DNA of 64,000 nt from Paenibacillus sp. FSL R5-0490. GTDB taxonomy: Bacteria > Bacillota > Bacilli > Bacillales > Cytobacillaceae. This document shows positions 25,587 to 35,066 of this stretch, in pieces. Positions within the stretch are counted from its first letter, which is position 1, and the number at the start of each line of letters is the position of its first letter. Made by a program: the position numbers and the translations under genes. The notes under the pieces were generated by a model that had not been told where the DNA came from, made no database searches, and saw only the letters and a list, made by a program, of their open reading frames with translations. Location of the stretch: NCBI RefSeq assembly GCF_001956215.1, contig NZ_MRTQ01000007.1, positions 62,001-126,000 on the forward strand, given 5' to 3'.

Positions 25587-25850
25587 ATGTGCCAATATTG
25601 TGTGGAAGAAGAATTTTATTACAAGAAGAAAGTCTGCTGCAAGAAGAAGGACAAACCTGAACACCATGGCTGTAAAAAATGCACGAGCGATTTTAAGCCT
25701 ATTTGTCCGTGTAAACAGTGTTCCGGGGAACATAAGAGCTGTTCCTGCAGAAAATGTTCACCGGAATTTCATCATTGCCCTTGCAAAAAATGCACATTTG
25801 AAAGGCATTACTGCAACTGTAAAAAATGTTTCCATAAATATGACTATTAA
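25587..25850 (+). CDS. Cysteine/histidine/lysine-rich small protein with 12-residue repeats
   Basis: 87 residues from ATG 25587, 8 nt after AAAGGAG; the GTG at 25578 overlaps that site and is unlikely. About a quarter of the residues are Cys. From about residue 43 the protein is built of 12-residue units: CPCKQCSGEHKS, CSCRKCSPEFHH, CPCKKCTFERHY, CNCKKC. A looser earlier copy (CKKCTSDFKPIC) precedes them. The C-x-C-x2-C pattern with His suggests metal binding or a cross-linked structural protein, for example of the spore coat. There is no signal peptide. I do not recognise the family. Confidence 0.7.
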   Translation: MCQYCVEEEFYYKKKVCCKKKDKPEHHGCKKCTSDFKPICPCKQCSGEHKSCSCRKCSPEFHHCPCKKCTFERHYCNCKKCFHKYDY

Positions 25851-25862
25851 TCCAGTAAAAAC

Positions 25863-25885
25863 AGCGGCCAGCATTGCTGACCGCT
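25863..25885. terminator. Bidirectional terminator between convergent genes
   Basis: AGCGG-CAGC and GCTG-CCGCT arms pair around ATT, with an A-rich run on one side and a T-rich run on the other. Confidence 0.7.
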
Positions 25886-25889
25886 TGCT

Positions 25890-26438
25890 TTATTTTTTGA
25901 CTGCGCTCTTCAATGCCAGCATTAAAAGGCGAATACTCAGAAAAAAGAGGATAAAGCCAATTAACGAATAAGTATGCTTCCAATGTATGAGCACAAACAT
26001 ATCTAATAAGCTAAATAACGGTTCAATGATATAAGCAAACACAATCCCCAGGCCCGCTGCTGCAGCCGCATAGCTTTTCCATGTGCTGAAGTACTGGTAA
26101 ATCAGCATCCCTGACACCGGAATGACCACAAAATCAGCTGGCACTAATGGGGGAATAAAATGAAACAGCTTATCCGGATATCCCCACAAGAGAAAACTCA
26201 CTCCCACAACATCCAGGAAACAGGCGAAGATTGCACAGATTAAGCCGAAAGCCAAAATTTCAAAGAATCGTCCCTTATCCACCAGCCTCCACCAAATAAA
26301 AAAAGGCAAAATGCTCGCAGCCAGCAGCAGCCACCAATTAAAGCTGAACAAATCCTCATGTACCCAATGTTCAAGAGAAATATCTCTTAATTTCTCCCTA
26401 AGGGTTTGCTCATCTTTATAGGAAGGAATGCGGCTCAT
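25890..26438 (-). CDS. CBO0543-family membrane protein
   Basis: 182 residues from ATG 26438 (AGGTGA just upstream); the ATG 15 nt earlier has no ribosome site. Five or so hydrophobic segments lie between about 35 and 178. Family marks are the WGYPDKLFHFIPPLVPADFVVIPVSGM stretch (about 85-110) and the Trp/Tyr pattern in YQYFSTWKSYAAA. The N-terminal 30 residues are charged and helical. CBO0543 proteins are common in sporeformers; their role is unknown. Confidence 0.7.
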   Translation of the reverse strand: MSRIPSYKDEQTLREKLRDISLEHWVHEDLFSFNWWLLLAASILPFFIWWRLVDKGRFFEILAFGLICAIFACFLDVVGVSFLLWGYPDKLFHFIPPLVPADFVVIPVSGMLIYQYFSTWKSYAAAAAGLGIVFAYIIEPLFSLLDMFVLIHWKHTYSLIGFILFFLSIRLLMLALKSAVKK

Positions 26439-26616
26439 CTTATCACCTGCCATTTTGTGTTGGTATCTTGTTACTCATTTTCCCCTTCGGAAGGAGTTAC
26501 ATACAGTAAGCAGATGGTTTTAGTGAAATTTTGACGGATAGCCCAAACTTAATTGTGACTGCGCAATTATCCACTATAACGGCTCAATTCTCCTATGCAT
26601 CGGCTTATTCAGCCAT

Positions 26617-26646
26617 AAAAAAGCGGCCAGGCAGAGCCAGCCGCTT
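26617..26646 (-). terminator. Terminator of the MerR-TipAS gene
   Basis: AAGCGGC (26621-26627) pairs with GCCGCTT (26640-26646); the run of A before it gives a U tract on the minus strand. Confidence 0.75.
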
Positions 26647-26652
26647 TCATAC

Positions 26653-27414
26653 CTATTGCTGTCCAGTATAAATCTTGATTGCATCCCTTAAAAACTCAGC
26701 GGCACCCGGCTGAGTTTTATCATAATAAGCTTTAAACCTTTCATCTGCCACATACATTTCCGCCAGCCCGGCGTGGGCCTCTTTGCTGTATTCGCTCCAA
26801 TAGAAAGTGATCCATTGCTTATGCAGGCCTGCTGCTTTTTGAGCAAGCTCGCCTGCCGGATTGCCTGTTTCCATGGCCTGGGCTAAGGTGCTGTTCACCT
26901 CTTCGGCCAGTTTCGTTACAGCCTCATGCTCCTCTTGGGTCATGTTCATGAGTTTGGCATTCGACTTCTCTACTGTCTCCTCACCATATTTCTCGCGGAT
27001 TTCTTTTCCGTATTGCTTCTCGTTATCTTCAATCATTTTCTTTTTAAATCCTTCAAACTTTTCTTTATTTGACATGGTTGTTCTCCCTTCTGCTGACGCA
27101 ATCGTTTTTTCTACATTCGTAATAAGCAGATCAAGCTGCTTTCTTTTCTCAAGGAGTTTCTCGCGGTGCTCCTTCAGTGCATCTGCAGCGTCGAAAGCTG
27201 GCGCTGTGATGATTTCCTTAATCTGATCGAGACTGACACCCAATTCTCTGTAAAACAGAATCTGCTGCAGTCTGTCAACTTCCTGCTGGCCATAAATGCG
27301 ATATCCCGACGAATTGGTTCTTGCCGGCTTAAGAATCCCAATTTCATCATAATACCTGAGAGTCCTCGAGCTGACCCCGGCCAGCTGCGCGAGCTTCTGC
27401 ACTGTGTATTCCAT
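26653..27414 (-). CDS. MerR-family regulator with TipAS antibiotic-binding domain (Mta/TipA type)
   Basis: 253 residues. The MerR winged helix is at about 1-70 (VQKLAQLAGVSSRTLRYYDEIGIL then SGYRIYGQQEVDRLQQI). A long dimerisation coiled coil runs to about 110. The C-terminal TipAS domain (about 120-250) shows the family pattern GLHKQWITFYW and MYVADERFKAYYDK. TipAL and Mta bind hydrophobic peptides or drugs and activate efflux genes. It sits next to the lanthipeptide locus, separated by an intergenic repeat; a role in sensing that product is possible but unproven. Confidence 0.85.
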   Translation of the reverse strand: MEYTVQKLAQLAGVSSRTLRYYDEIGILKPARTNSSGYRIYGQQEVDRLQQILFYRELGVSLDQIKEIITAPAFDAADALKEHREKLLEKRKQLDLLITNVEKTIASAEGRTTMSNKEKFEGFKKKMIEDNEKQYGKEIREKYGEETVEKSNAKLMNMTQEEHEAVTKLAEEVNSTLAQAMETGNPAGELAQKAAGLHKQWITFYWSEYSKEAHAGLAEMYVADERFKAYYDKTQPGAAEFLRDAIKIYTGQQ

Positions 27415-27432
27415 GCGGGTTCCTCCTTTCTA

Positions 27433-27835
27433 GAAAAGCGGAAGCGCCTTGCCCACGAAGGAGCGCAGACTAAGAACGCCACGTCCTGTGGCAACGTCTG
27501 CATGGCCCGCATCCTCCCAAAAGCTGTCGCTTTTGGTCGTGCGATGTTTATGCTGACGAAGCCTTCCTTGTCCTGCGGCCCTCAGGCATAAGACGGTTCC
27601 TGTAAGAAGGCGTTTTTCCTTCTGAAAGGAAACGGCTTATGACCCCGAGTCCCTAGGAGCCGAAACAAGACAAACCGAAATGTGGAGGCGACTGCTCAGG
27701 GACAACAAGCATAAGACGAGCCCTGCAAGAAGGTGTTCTTTCCTTCTGGAAGGGATTGGCTAGTCTTTCGTCCCTAGGAGCCGCAACAAGCCAAGCTTGT
27801 GACCTCGAGGGGGTAGGCACTGGAGCTAGACATTG
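27433..27835. repeat. Intergenic repeat element with an internal direct duplication
   Basis: No gene here. The block starts AAAGCGGAAGCGCC and ends near GGCACTGGAGCTAGAC, edges I recall from intergenic repeats in Bacillaceae. Inside, two units of about 88 bp starting at 27587 and 27710 (CATAAGACG...CCTAGGAGCCG) are imperfect direct copies spaced 123 bp. It has many short inverted repeats and no open frame with a ribosome site. It separates the MerR-TipAS gene from the lanthipeptide locus. Confidence 0.6.
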
Positions 27836-27933
27836 AAAATCTATAGAAAGTACTTTCTGTTTAATACGATACACCTTTACGCAGCGTGAAGGTCAAATGG
27901 TTTTTTGCTATTTATTCTACATTTTTTCAGCCG

Positions 27934-27977
27934 GCAAAAAAAGGCCGACACTGCGCTTTAGTGCAATGTCAGCCTTT
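27934..27977 (-). terminator. Terminator of the class I lanthipeptide operon
   Basis: On the minus strand, GGCTGACATTGC pairs with GCGCAGTGTCGGCC around a short loop and is followed by seven T. It lies 19-62 nt past the lanC stop codon. Confidence 0.8.
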
Positions 27978-27995
27978 CTGCAAATTCGGCTGTAC

Positions 27996-29342
27996 TCAGT
28001 TATTAATCATAAAGGCCAAATCCCAGCTGGACACCGGTTTTTGGTATATGGAAATAAGTGTCAGCATAATACCTGCCACCCCCTCCAGCATTCCCATATT
28101 GACAATTTTCTTCTCGGCATTGTCACTAAAATTGTGATCATAAAAGCCTAATGGGGCATCCTGGTCATACATATCCACGATCATGCTCAGGAGTTTGTCC
28201 CGTTCTATTCTTAATGTTTCGTTCCCGCTGTCCTGATACATAAGATGGGTTAGTCTTAAAAGTCCAGAAAATCCATGACAGAAGGTAGGGGAGTAGATAT
28301 TCCATTTCTTCATCGTTCTAGAAAATGTAGCAAGAAAGGCATCTAAAGCAATCTCTTTCAGATCATCCCGATGAAGCCCTTCACCTGCCAGCCATAATGC
28401 CCTTGCCGCACCTGGAGACCCATAGCACCAGGCATCCCTATGATAGTCTTCCGGTTTTGAATGATCTTTATTAACCTCTTCTTCCCAGCTGATGATGGAT
28501 GGAAACATGACGCCATATTCATCGTACCGGGTGTGTGAGCGGAGCCAGTCACTGATTTTATGCATTGCATCTCTTTGCCCCGGGATCTGGATTCCTTCTT
28601 TCAGACAGATTGCCATGGCAGCCAGGATACCCGCAATCCCGTGGGACATGCCACAGTTAAATTTCGCATTTCGGCCGGACTCTGAAGATGAAGGATCTGC
28701 TGAGATGCACCAACCTGGAACCATTATCCCCATTACTTCTTTATCTTCACTAAGCAACACTAAATAAGCAAGAATTTTAACAAGGGCTGTTTTCGCCCAT
28801 TCTTCCTCTTTAAATATTAATAAGATTCCTATCGTGCTGCACCATCCCTCGATCACATCATAATCTGACATTTCAAGGTCTGTTTTGGCCATCGTTTTTT
28901 CTAGTTCAGATGGGTACATTTCACAGAAGAAATCGATTAATTGATTAATGAATCCTTTATACCTGGTACCCCCTTTGGAAAGTGCATGAATTCCCAGGAG
29001 GATACCGGCCAGGCCGCTCCACATGGAGAGGGAATGGATCCCATGTTTTTCAATTTCCTCTTTAATCCCAAGCACGTATTCATGCCCAGCCAAATCCCAG
29101 CCGGAGCTTTTCCTGAACTCATCCATTTCGGCCATAGCCACACACATTGCCGGATATCCATGTGAGAGACTAAGAGGTTCCCATGGGTAATGCTTTACAC
29201 CATTATGCAGAATAAAGTTTTCTTTATCCTGAATAGCTTCGCTTACGGTTTTCGGATCTTTTAATTTCATAGCCAATTCAACGGCTATATCTTCAGCTCT
29301 TTTTCTTAACTGTTCTCCTGTTATCCCTTTCGTCTGTACCAT
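27996..29342 (-). CDS. lanC: Class I lanthipeptide cyclase LanC (copy 1)
   Basis: 448 residues. LanC proteins close thioether rings by adding Cys thiols to dehydro residues, using a zinc ion. The ligands are present: C306 (DAWCYG), C355 and H356 (FCHGFSG). GMSHGIAG (about 232-239) and SLSHGYPA (about 58-65) are further family motifs of the alpha-toroid. GGGAGGG precedes the ATG. It is last in the operon after the exporter and LanB, so it probably acts with LanB on the 48405 precursor. A second full-length LanC lies at 38605-39942. Confidence 0.93.
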   Translation of the reverse strand: MVQTKGITGEQLRKRAEDIAVELAMKLKDPKTVSEAIQDKENFILHNGVKHYPWEPLSLSHGYPAMCVAMAEMDEFRKSSGWDLAGHEYVLGIKEEIEKHGIHSLSMWSGLAGILLGIHALSKGGTRYKGFINQLIDFFCEMYPSELEKTMAKTDLEMSDYDVIEGWCSTIGILLIFKEEEWAKTALVKILAYLVLLSEDKEVMGIMVPGWCISADPSSSESGRNAKFNCGMSHGIAGILAAMAICLKEGIQIPGQRDAMHKISDWLRSHTRYDEYGVMFPSIISWEEEVNKDHSKPEDYHRDAWCYGSPGAARALWLAGEGLHRDDLKEIALDAFLATFSRTMKKWNIYSPTFCHGFSGLLRLTHLMYQDSGNETLRIERDKLLSMIVDMYDQDAPLGFYDHNFSDNAEKKIVNMGMLEGVAGIMLTLISIYQKPVSSWDLAFMINN

Positions 29343-29357
29343 ACTAATATCCCTCCC

Positions 29358-31205
29358 TTATACGCCCTGCAGCTGCACTTCATCTCTCACCAGTGCATTT
29401 ACTTGTGTATCGTACAAATCTTTATAGAGGCCATTTAAACTGATCAATTCTTCGTGTGAGCCCATTTCAATGATCTCGCCGTTGTCAAAGACAATAATTT
29501 TGTCAGCAAATTTCACTGAGGAAAAACGGTGAGAAATGAATAATCCGATTTTGTCTTTCACTAAATCCTGAAATCTGGAAAATATATCAGCCTCGGCTTC
29601 CGGATCTAAAAAGGAACTTGGTTCGTCAAGAATATAAACGTCAGCTTCCCGCATGAATGCTCTGGCAATGGCAATTCGCTGCCACTGTCCTCCCGAAAGC
29701 TGCTGGCCGTCTTCGAACCATCTCCCAAGCTGGCTGTCTATTCCCTTATTCAATTTATTTATAAGCGGCAGCACACCCGATCTCTCAGCTGCATTAAGAA
29801 TGCTTTCATCATCCTTTATCTTTTGAAGATTTCCGAATCCTATATTGTTTCTTGCAGACATTTCATAGTGGACAAAATCCTGGAACACGGCTCCTATCCT
29901 TTGGCGAATGGCTGATTTGCTATAATTGCTGACATCTTGATTATTGATCAGAACCTCACCTTCATAAGAGCTGTATAACTGGGTTAGAACCTTTACCATT
30001 GTTGATTTACCTGAACCATTCTTTCCCACAACCGCAACCGTTTCTCCTTTTTTCAGAGAGAAATTGACATCCTTTAATGCTAAATTGGAAGTATTGGGAT
30101 ACACAAACGAGACATTTCTGAATTCTAAACTTTGGATCTCTCCCAGCTCTTCCGCATTCGAATCGTCTTCTTCTTTCACTACTTCCAGATCTAAAAATGC
30201 AAACAGCTGTTTCATATATAAGCTATTTTGGCATAATGACAAGACACCCTGAACAACCCCTTGAGAGTTTCCCTGCGTCATGGTTACTGCCTGAATCATC
30301 CCTACCAGATTTCCAATCATGATCTCTTGATTAAAAGCAGCAAAAGCAATCATGAAAATAATAATGGCAGAGACCAGTTCATTTAAAAATTGAAAACGGA
30401 TGGACATGAACGAACGTTTCTTGGCAATTTCTTTGTCTTCTTCAAAAAACCCCGAGAAAATCCGTTTATACTGGTCAATCAGATAAGAGCCCAGCTTAAA
30501 CAATTTTACTTCTTTAAAGCTATTGTCTTTGGTCAGCAAAAAAGACAAATACCAGGATTCTCTTGTTTTCGGGGCTCTTCTGAAATGAATATCAAACTCT
30601 TCCTGCCCTAATTTCAAAAAGGAAATAAAGGAAACGAGCGGAAAGACAATTAATAAACAGGCTACCCACCATTTCCAGATGATCAGGATGGCAGCAACAG
30701 AAAAAAGAGTTACTGCCTGGCTGATTAAGGACAGGATCTGGGAAAATATCTGATACGGACGGTAAGATGCCTCCGACTGGGCCCGCTTTAATTTGTCCTG
30801 TACATCGGCATTTTCAAATGATTCCAAAGGAAGGTCATTTGATTTACTCATGATCGTTTCATTTAAGCGATAACCTATGAGACTTTCATAAAGCCTTTCA
30901 ACATATCCTCTCAGGACAGACACCAATTCATTTAGAATAGTGGCACCCGCCAGCAGGCCAAAACTGAAAAAGACATCTGAAAAGGCACCGCTATTCTGTG
31001 AACTGACAATACTATTAATAAATTCCTGTGTCGCGATGATTACAAAGGCAGGAATAAGTCCCTGAAGCAGGGAGCAGCCAATAATGAGAATAAAATAGAA
31101 TTTATTGATCTCCCAGAGAAGCTTGAATAGCCTGGGCCAGTAAGAGAAGGAACTTAAAATACTTTTAAAGCTGAAATTAGAAGAATAGTATTTTAACTCA
31201 TCCAT
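29358..31205 (-). CDS. lanT: Class I lanthipeptide ABC exporter (NisT/SpaT type)
   Basis: 615 residues: a six-helix membrane domain (about 30-330) joined to an ATPase domain (about 360-600). Walker A is GKNGSGKST, the signature is LSGGQWQRIAIARA, and Walker B is DVYILDEPSS. There is no N-terminal C39 peptidase, unlike the class II transporter in this locus, so it exports the modified peptide with its leader still attached. It overlaps the end of lanB by 13 nt. No LanP serine protease is encoded nearby; leader removal may rely on general extracellular proteases, as in subtilin. Confidence 0.9.
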   Translation of the reverse strand: MDELKYYSSNFSFKSILSSFSYWPRLFKLLWEINKFYFILIIGCSLLQGLIPAFVIIATQEFINSIVSSQNSGAFSDVFFSFGLLAGATILNELVSVLRGYVERLYESLIGYRLNETIMSKSNDLPLESFENADVQDKLKRAQSEASYRPYQIFSQILSLISQAVTLFSVAAILIIWKWWVACLLIVFPLVSFISFLKLGQEEFDIHFRRAPKTRESWYLSFLLTKDNSFKEVKLFKLGSYLIDQYKRIFSGFFEEDKEIAKKRSFMSIRFQFLNELVSAIIIFMIAFAAFNQEIMIGNLVGMIQAVTMTQGNSQGVVQGVLSLCQNSLYMKQLFAFLDLEVVKEEDDSNAEELGEIQSLEFRNVSFVYPNTSNLALKDVNFSLKKGETVAVVGKNGSGKSTMVKVLTQLYSSYEGEVLINNQDVSNYSKSAIRQRIGAVFQDFVHYEMSARNNIGFGNLQKIKDDESILNAAERSGVLPLINKLNKGIDSQLGRWFEDGQQLSGGQWQRIAIARAFMREADVYILDEPSSFLDPEAEADIFSRFQDLVKDKIGLFISHRFSSVKFADKIIVFDNGEIIEMGSHEELISLNGLYKDLYDTQVNALVRDEVQLQGV

Positions 31206-34200
31206 TGTTTCTGCTTCTCCTTCTGGTACCTTAAATGGTATAAAGTATGCCTCGCGAGTGTAATGATTTTCGTTTCCCGCGTGCGGTCAACTCCAATCAG
31301 GCGGTTGATGTGCATATGAATGACGCTTCCGATCAGATCGTCTATATGATTGGCGATGAGTCCTTGCCGGTTCGCAACATTTACTTTATCAGCATAAATA
31401 CTTAACGCTTCTTTTCTTATATTCATTAAAGAATAGAGTGTTTGCCCTTTTTCATCCTTCTGCAAATTGGCCCAATTGTCATCGGTATTGCCATAACGCA
31501 GCAGTTCAGATTTCATCTGTTTAAATTCCTCTTTGTATTCCTTGTAATTCACACTATCATTGAGCCAGTTCAGCTGTTCCCTGAAGCTGAGCGAGAATCC
31601 CTCGAGGATATCAATCACACTTAGTGCACCAAATAATTCTTCGCTTATGTCAATACGTTCAAATCTTCTAAGCCCCAAATATCGCGCTACGGCCTCACTG
31701 TCTTTAGAGAAGAATGTTTCAGCACTGCTGATAAGGTCAGAACCTCCATATCTTTCAATCTCGGGATCATAGGTATCAATGACCATCCGATTCAAAAGCC
31801 CCTCTTTTTTCATCGTATTGGCCCATTGATAGATCGAAGGGATTCCCTTTGCCACTAACAGATCCGGGTCCCCTTTCAGCCGAATTCGGATATGCGGGAC
31901 TTCATCTATATAACGTATAAAGAATGCCTGATCAGCCCATCCATTCTCTTTAGATTCTTCAGCCAATTTGCAGAATCCATTATATAGAAACTCCTCGACA
32001 CGCTGATTCATGCCATACAGCTTGATATAAAGCCATTCGCTCCCCGGAAATTTAAGCCGTTGATCATCCGGGATAAATTCTTTCTTCAACTGCATTTTAT
32101 TTTTATTCAGCTTGTTCTCGCTGGTTACGTGGTTACTTTTAATGAGAGGGAAAACAAATTCAGCAAAGAATGAATCCCCATTTTTATTTTTTACCAATAG
32201 ATTGGCCGGATCTTTCATTCCAGTTTCAGTGATCCTGATCGTCTGTCCCTTACTAAGCCGTTTAAAATCATATTCCAGTAATTCCAGATGAAAGCTGTTT
32301 TCCAAGTCTAATAGAACTCGATTATCGGAGCGGGTCTGATAAACATAACGGGGAATCTCCCTCTCCTTCCTCCACTTTTTAAAATAATCCATAAACTCTT
32401 TCCCGCTGATACTTTGATCTAAATCCAATGTGAGCGGGTCCACTTTCCACTCGGCAGGCGACAGAAGAATATTTTTATATCTAATACCCGGCAGGGCATA
32501 TGAATGTTCAAGTTCTCCCCAATCAAATGGCATCCAGTGTCTGACACCTTCTAAAGCAACTTCCCTTAGAAATCTGCATACATTTGGTGCGTTGGAATAA
32601 TCGAGCATATGGCATGTGACAGGGATGATTCTTTTATTCAGTCTTTTAGACTTTAGATAAAAGGATTCCAGATTGCATCCTACAACAATATCCTCTAGCG
32701 GTATCTGCTTTTCAGCCGGCTTGGATGAGTTTGTTCCCACTGCGATTTCATATTCTCTGGTATTCTTGGAAACCATCAGATTGGCTGCTCTTCCAGCAGG
32801 CGGCAGATAGACTAATTCTGCAAAAATTGAATCCTCGTATAGTGATTGCTCTGTTTTGCTCGTGTCTGCCAGTTTAGTTTCGATCGATTCATCCAATATA
32901 TCGATAAATCTTCCAAACGTCTTGCCGGCAGCGGCTGAACCAGGGTTACCTCCGATAATCATTTCAAAATGGCCATCATCAATGTCCGATTCATGATTGG
33001 CTACTATTTGGAAATAGAGCTCCATGGAGATCGGCGCCTGGGATGCCGGGTCAAATTGTTCCATTTGCTCCTTGCCCGATAGCCTTTCAATATCCTGATC
33101 CGTTAGTTTAATTTCCATGCTTCCATCTTTAATTGCCTTTGTCATGAGTTCGAGTAAAACCTTGGTCCGGTATGGTGTGAATTTATCTCTTGTCTTTTTC
33201 ATAGACCTGGAAGAAGGCGGAAATTCATAGGTAGCAGGATAACCAAGGCCCATATCTTCATCCAACAGGGTCAAAAGCGGTACTTCCTGATAGGTTCCAT
33301 AACGCTCTACAAAGTCTTCCCTGTAACGGTCAATGTGCTCAAATCCGCTGTGCGGAGGAGATAGCTTCCAGAGAGTCTCTGCAGCCAGTTCGACCGTGTC
33401 CTTCACGTTTTCACTTAGGGTTAATGCACGGGTGTTCATGGCTAAATCAACTTGAATTAAGTTTTCTGCATCTGTCACTTTTTTCATGGAGTTTTTTAAG
33501 TCAGTGAATATTTCCTCTCCCTGCCCCACTGAGGTGAGGTTATATTCATTGAACAGGGCCTCTGCATTCTTCAGATCACTTAGAATGGGGTGATGTATTT
33601 GATTCTTGATGATTTTATTAATCAGATTACTTAAAGGGTTTACATCCATAAGAGAAGGTCGTATCTCGCTGATCAGGAATTCCTGTTTCAGCAGCTCTTT
33701 TATAAATTGGGTAATGGTATCAGTATCTGCCTGAGGATAACGTTCTTTAATGGTATGGACAAGAACGGAAAAAGCAATCGGTTTATCAGCCAGCCTGAAT
33801 ACGTCCTCAACCACTTGAGTGAAGCGAATCGTTGGCTGTTTATTATAATTGTCCCCATCTTTGAATAACTGTCCAAAGCCAGTATGAAAAAGGAGCTTTA
33901 CCCGCGTTCCATTAAAGTAGAGTGAATGATTGCGCATAACCTGGAGGCGTAAGAGGACCTCATCCTCTTCTTCCAGAATGCTGATTGCCTTTAAAAGCCA
34001 TTCCATATCAGGCCTGGCCCTCTTCTTAAACTGTCTGTTATCCGGGATGACTAAATCTGTTTTGTCTCCAATCCTGCCAGCTTCTACACCAGAGCATAAA
34101 CCAAACGGTGTTGGGCGAGTGGACATCCTGATCAGATATTTCAGGGCTGACTTGATCAGCTGATTCTTCTTTGGCGAATCACTGAACTTCTCCAGCTTTA

Positions 34201-34432
34201 TTAGAGAATGGTAGAGGCTCGGACTGGAAACATAGATGGCTTCCCTGATTTCCCGATTCTTCATTAATTGAAAGAGCTGTTCTTCCGCTTGTTCGCCCTC
34301 AAGGCTGCTCATCTCTGAGTAGACCTGAAAGGGCATAAGAGGAGATCTGAGCATGAAATAATCCAGTAAGGAGTACAGCGGCTCTTCCTTATTATTGTTC
34401 TTTTTTATTTTATTTCTTTCTTTCACGATCAT
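31193..34432 (-). CDS. lanB: Class I lanthipeptide dehydratase LanB (full length)
   Basis: 1079 residues, the size of full-length NisB/SpaB-type enzymes. The N-terminal part (about 1-800) is the tRNA-dependent glutamylation domain, with RMSTRPTPFGLCSGVEAG (about 92-109) as its strongest mark. The C-terminal elimination (SpaB_C) domain starts near 815 (FPGSEWLYIKLYG) and includes FFIRYIDEVPHIRIRLKGD, YDPEIERYGG and HMHINRLIG. It uses glutamyl-tRNA to activate Ser/Thr of the precursor and eliminates glutamate. AAAGGAG lies 9 nt before the ATG. It follows an orphan regulator and overlaps the exporter. Confidence 0.95.
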   Translation of the reverse strand: MIVKERNKIKKNNNKEEPLYSLLDYFMLRSPLMPFQVYSEMSSLEGEQAEEQLFQLMKNREIREAIYVSSPSLYHSLIKLEKFSDSPKKNQLIKSALKYLIRMSTRPTPFGLCSGVEAGRIGDKTDLVIPDNRQFKKRARPDMEWLLKAISILEEEDEVLLRLQVMRNHSLYFNGTRVKLLFHTGFGQLFKDGDNYNKQPTIRFTQVVEDVFRLADKPIAFSVLVHTIKERYPQADTDTITQFIKELLKQEFLISEIRPSLMDVNPLSNLINKIIKNQIHHPILSDLKNAEALFNEYNLTSVGQGEEIFTDLKNSMKKVTDAENLIQVDLAMNTRALTLSENVKDTVELAAETLWKLSPPHSGFEHIDRYREDFVERYGTYQEVPLLTLLDEDMGLGYPATYEFPPSSRSMKKTRDKFTPYRTKVLLELMTKAIKDGSMEIKLTDQDIERLSGKEQMEQFDPASQAPISMELYFQIVANHESDIDDGHFEMIIGGNPGSAAAGKTFGRFIDILDESIETKLADTSKTEQSLYEDSIFAELVYLPPAGRAANLMVSKNTREYEIAVGTNSSKPAEKQIPLEDIVVGCNLESFYLKSKRLNKRIIPVTCHMLDYSNAPNVCRFLREVALEGVRHWMPFDWGELEHSYALPGIRYKNILLSPAEWKVDPLTLDLDQSISGKEFMDYFKKWRKEREIPRYVYQTRSDNRVLLDLENSFHLELLEYDFKRLSKGQTIRITETGMKDPANLLVKNKNGDSFFAEFVFPLIKSNHVTSENKLNKNKMQLKKEFIPDDQRLKFPGSEWLYIKLYGMNQRVEEFLYNGFCKLAEESKENGWADQAFFIRYIDEVPHIRIRLKGDPDLLVAKGIPSIYQWANTMKKEGLLNRMVIDTYDPEIERYGGSDLISSAETFFSKDSEAVARYLGLRRFERIDISEELFGALSVIDILEGFSLSFREQLNWLNDSVNYKEYKEEFKQMKSELLRYGNTDDNWANLQKDEKGQTLYSLMNIRKEALSIYADKVNVANRQGLIANHIDDLIGSVIHMHINRLIGVDRTRETKIITLARHTLYHLRYQKEKQKQWMS

Positions 34433-34448
34433 TGCTTCTCACTCCTTT

Positions 34449-35066
34449 TTAGTCTGTCATTTCCACTTCAACTTGTCTTTCCAGGCACAGAAAGTAACCT
34501 TGACCCCTTCTGGTTTTAATGATCTTAGGTTTATTGGGGTTTGCCTCTATCTTCTCGCGCAATTTGTGAATATAGACATATAAATTATCCGTGCCTACTG
34601 TTTCATCAAAGCCCCACACTAGATCAATCAGCTTTTCCGAGCTGCATATTTTTCCTGAATGTTCAATGAGCGTTTTTAATATTCGGAATTCCAGCGAAGA
34701 AAGGACAATTACCCTGCCTTCCTTTATTAAAACCCGATCCTCTGTATCAAGCACGGTATCCTCAGTGAGCTTTACCAGCACATGATCCTTCTTTGCCTCG
34801 GAAGGCTTACTTTTTTCATGGATGATCCGCAGAGTAATCGTTTCCAGCAAGTTTTTATAATTCTTATTAAAGCTTGTCACAATAATTGAAATCCCATTAT
34901 AAATTGTGACTCGCTTGAAAAAGCCAATAATATCCTTCTCAAGCATGCTCTCATCGATGACAATGGCAAAACATTGTTTAAGTAAACCAAAGGAAATGTC
35001 TCTCCAGTTTCGCAAGTGGAGAACTTGAAAATCAGCTATTTCACCTATAAGACCATGCTTCTCCAA
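34449..35066 (-). CDS. Orphan winged-helix regulator with degenerate receiver domain
   Basis: 205 residues as drawn from TTG 35066. The C-terminal OmpR-type DNA-binding domain (about 105-195: LSSLEFRILKTLIEHSGKI, then YVYIHKLREKIEA and KTRRGQGYFL) is clear. The N-terminal half looks like a receiver lacking the acidic pair, though FAIVIDES could hold the central Asp. The frame is open 12 more codons to an ATA at 35102, giving x-NILIISNCKDTL. A good AGGAGG lies 8 nt before that ATA, and a stop codon is just upstream. The real start may therefore be ATA or a mutated ATG. Probable regulator of the lanthipeptide genes. Confidence 0.75.
   Translation of the reverse strand: MEKHGLIGEIADFQVLHLRNWRDISFGLLKQCFAIVIDESMLEKDIIGFFKRVTIYNGISIIVTSFNKNYKNLLETITLRIIHEKSKPSEAKKDHVLVKLTEDTVLDTEDRVLIKEGRVIVLSSLEFRILKTLIEHSGKICSSEKLIDLVWGFDETVGTDNLYVYIHKLREKIEANPNKPKIIKTRRGQGYFLCLERQVEVEMTD

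Noticed and set aside
27174-27591. Open frames over the MerR gene start and the adjacent repeat
   Set aside because: They run antisense to or out of frame with the MerR-TipAS gene and through the intergenic repeat; no supporting ribosome site.
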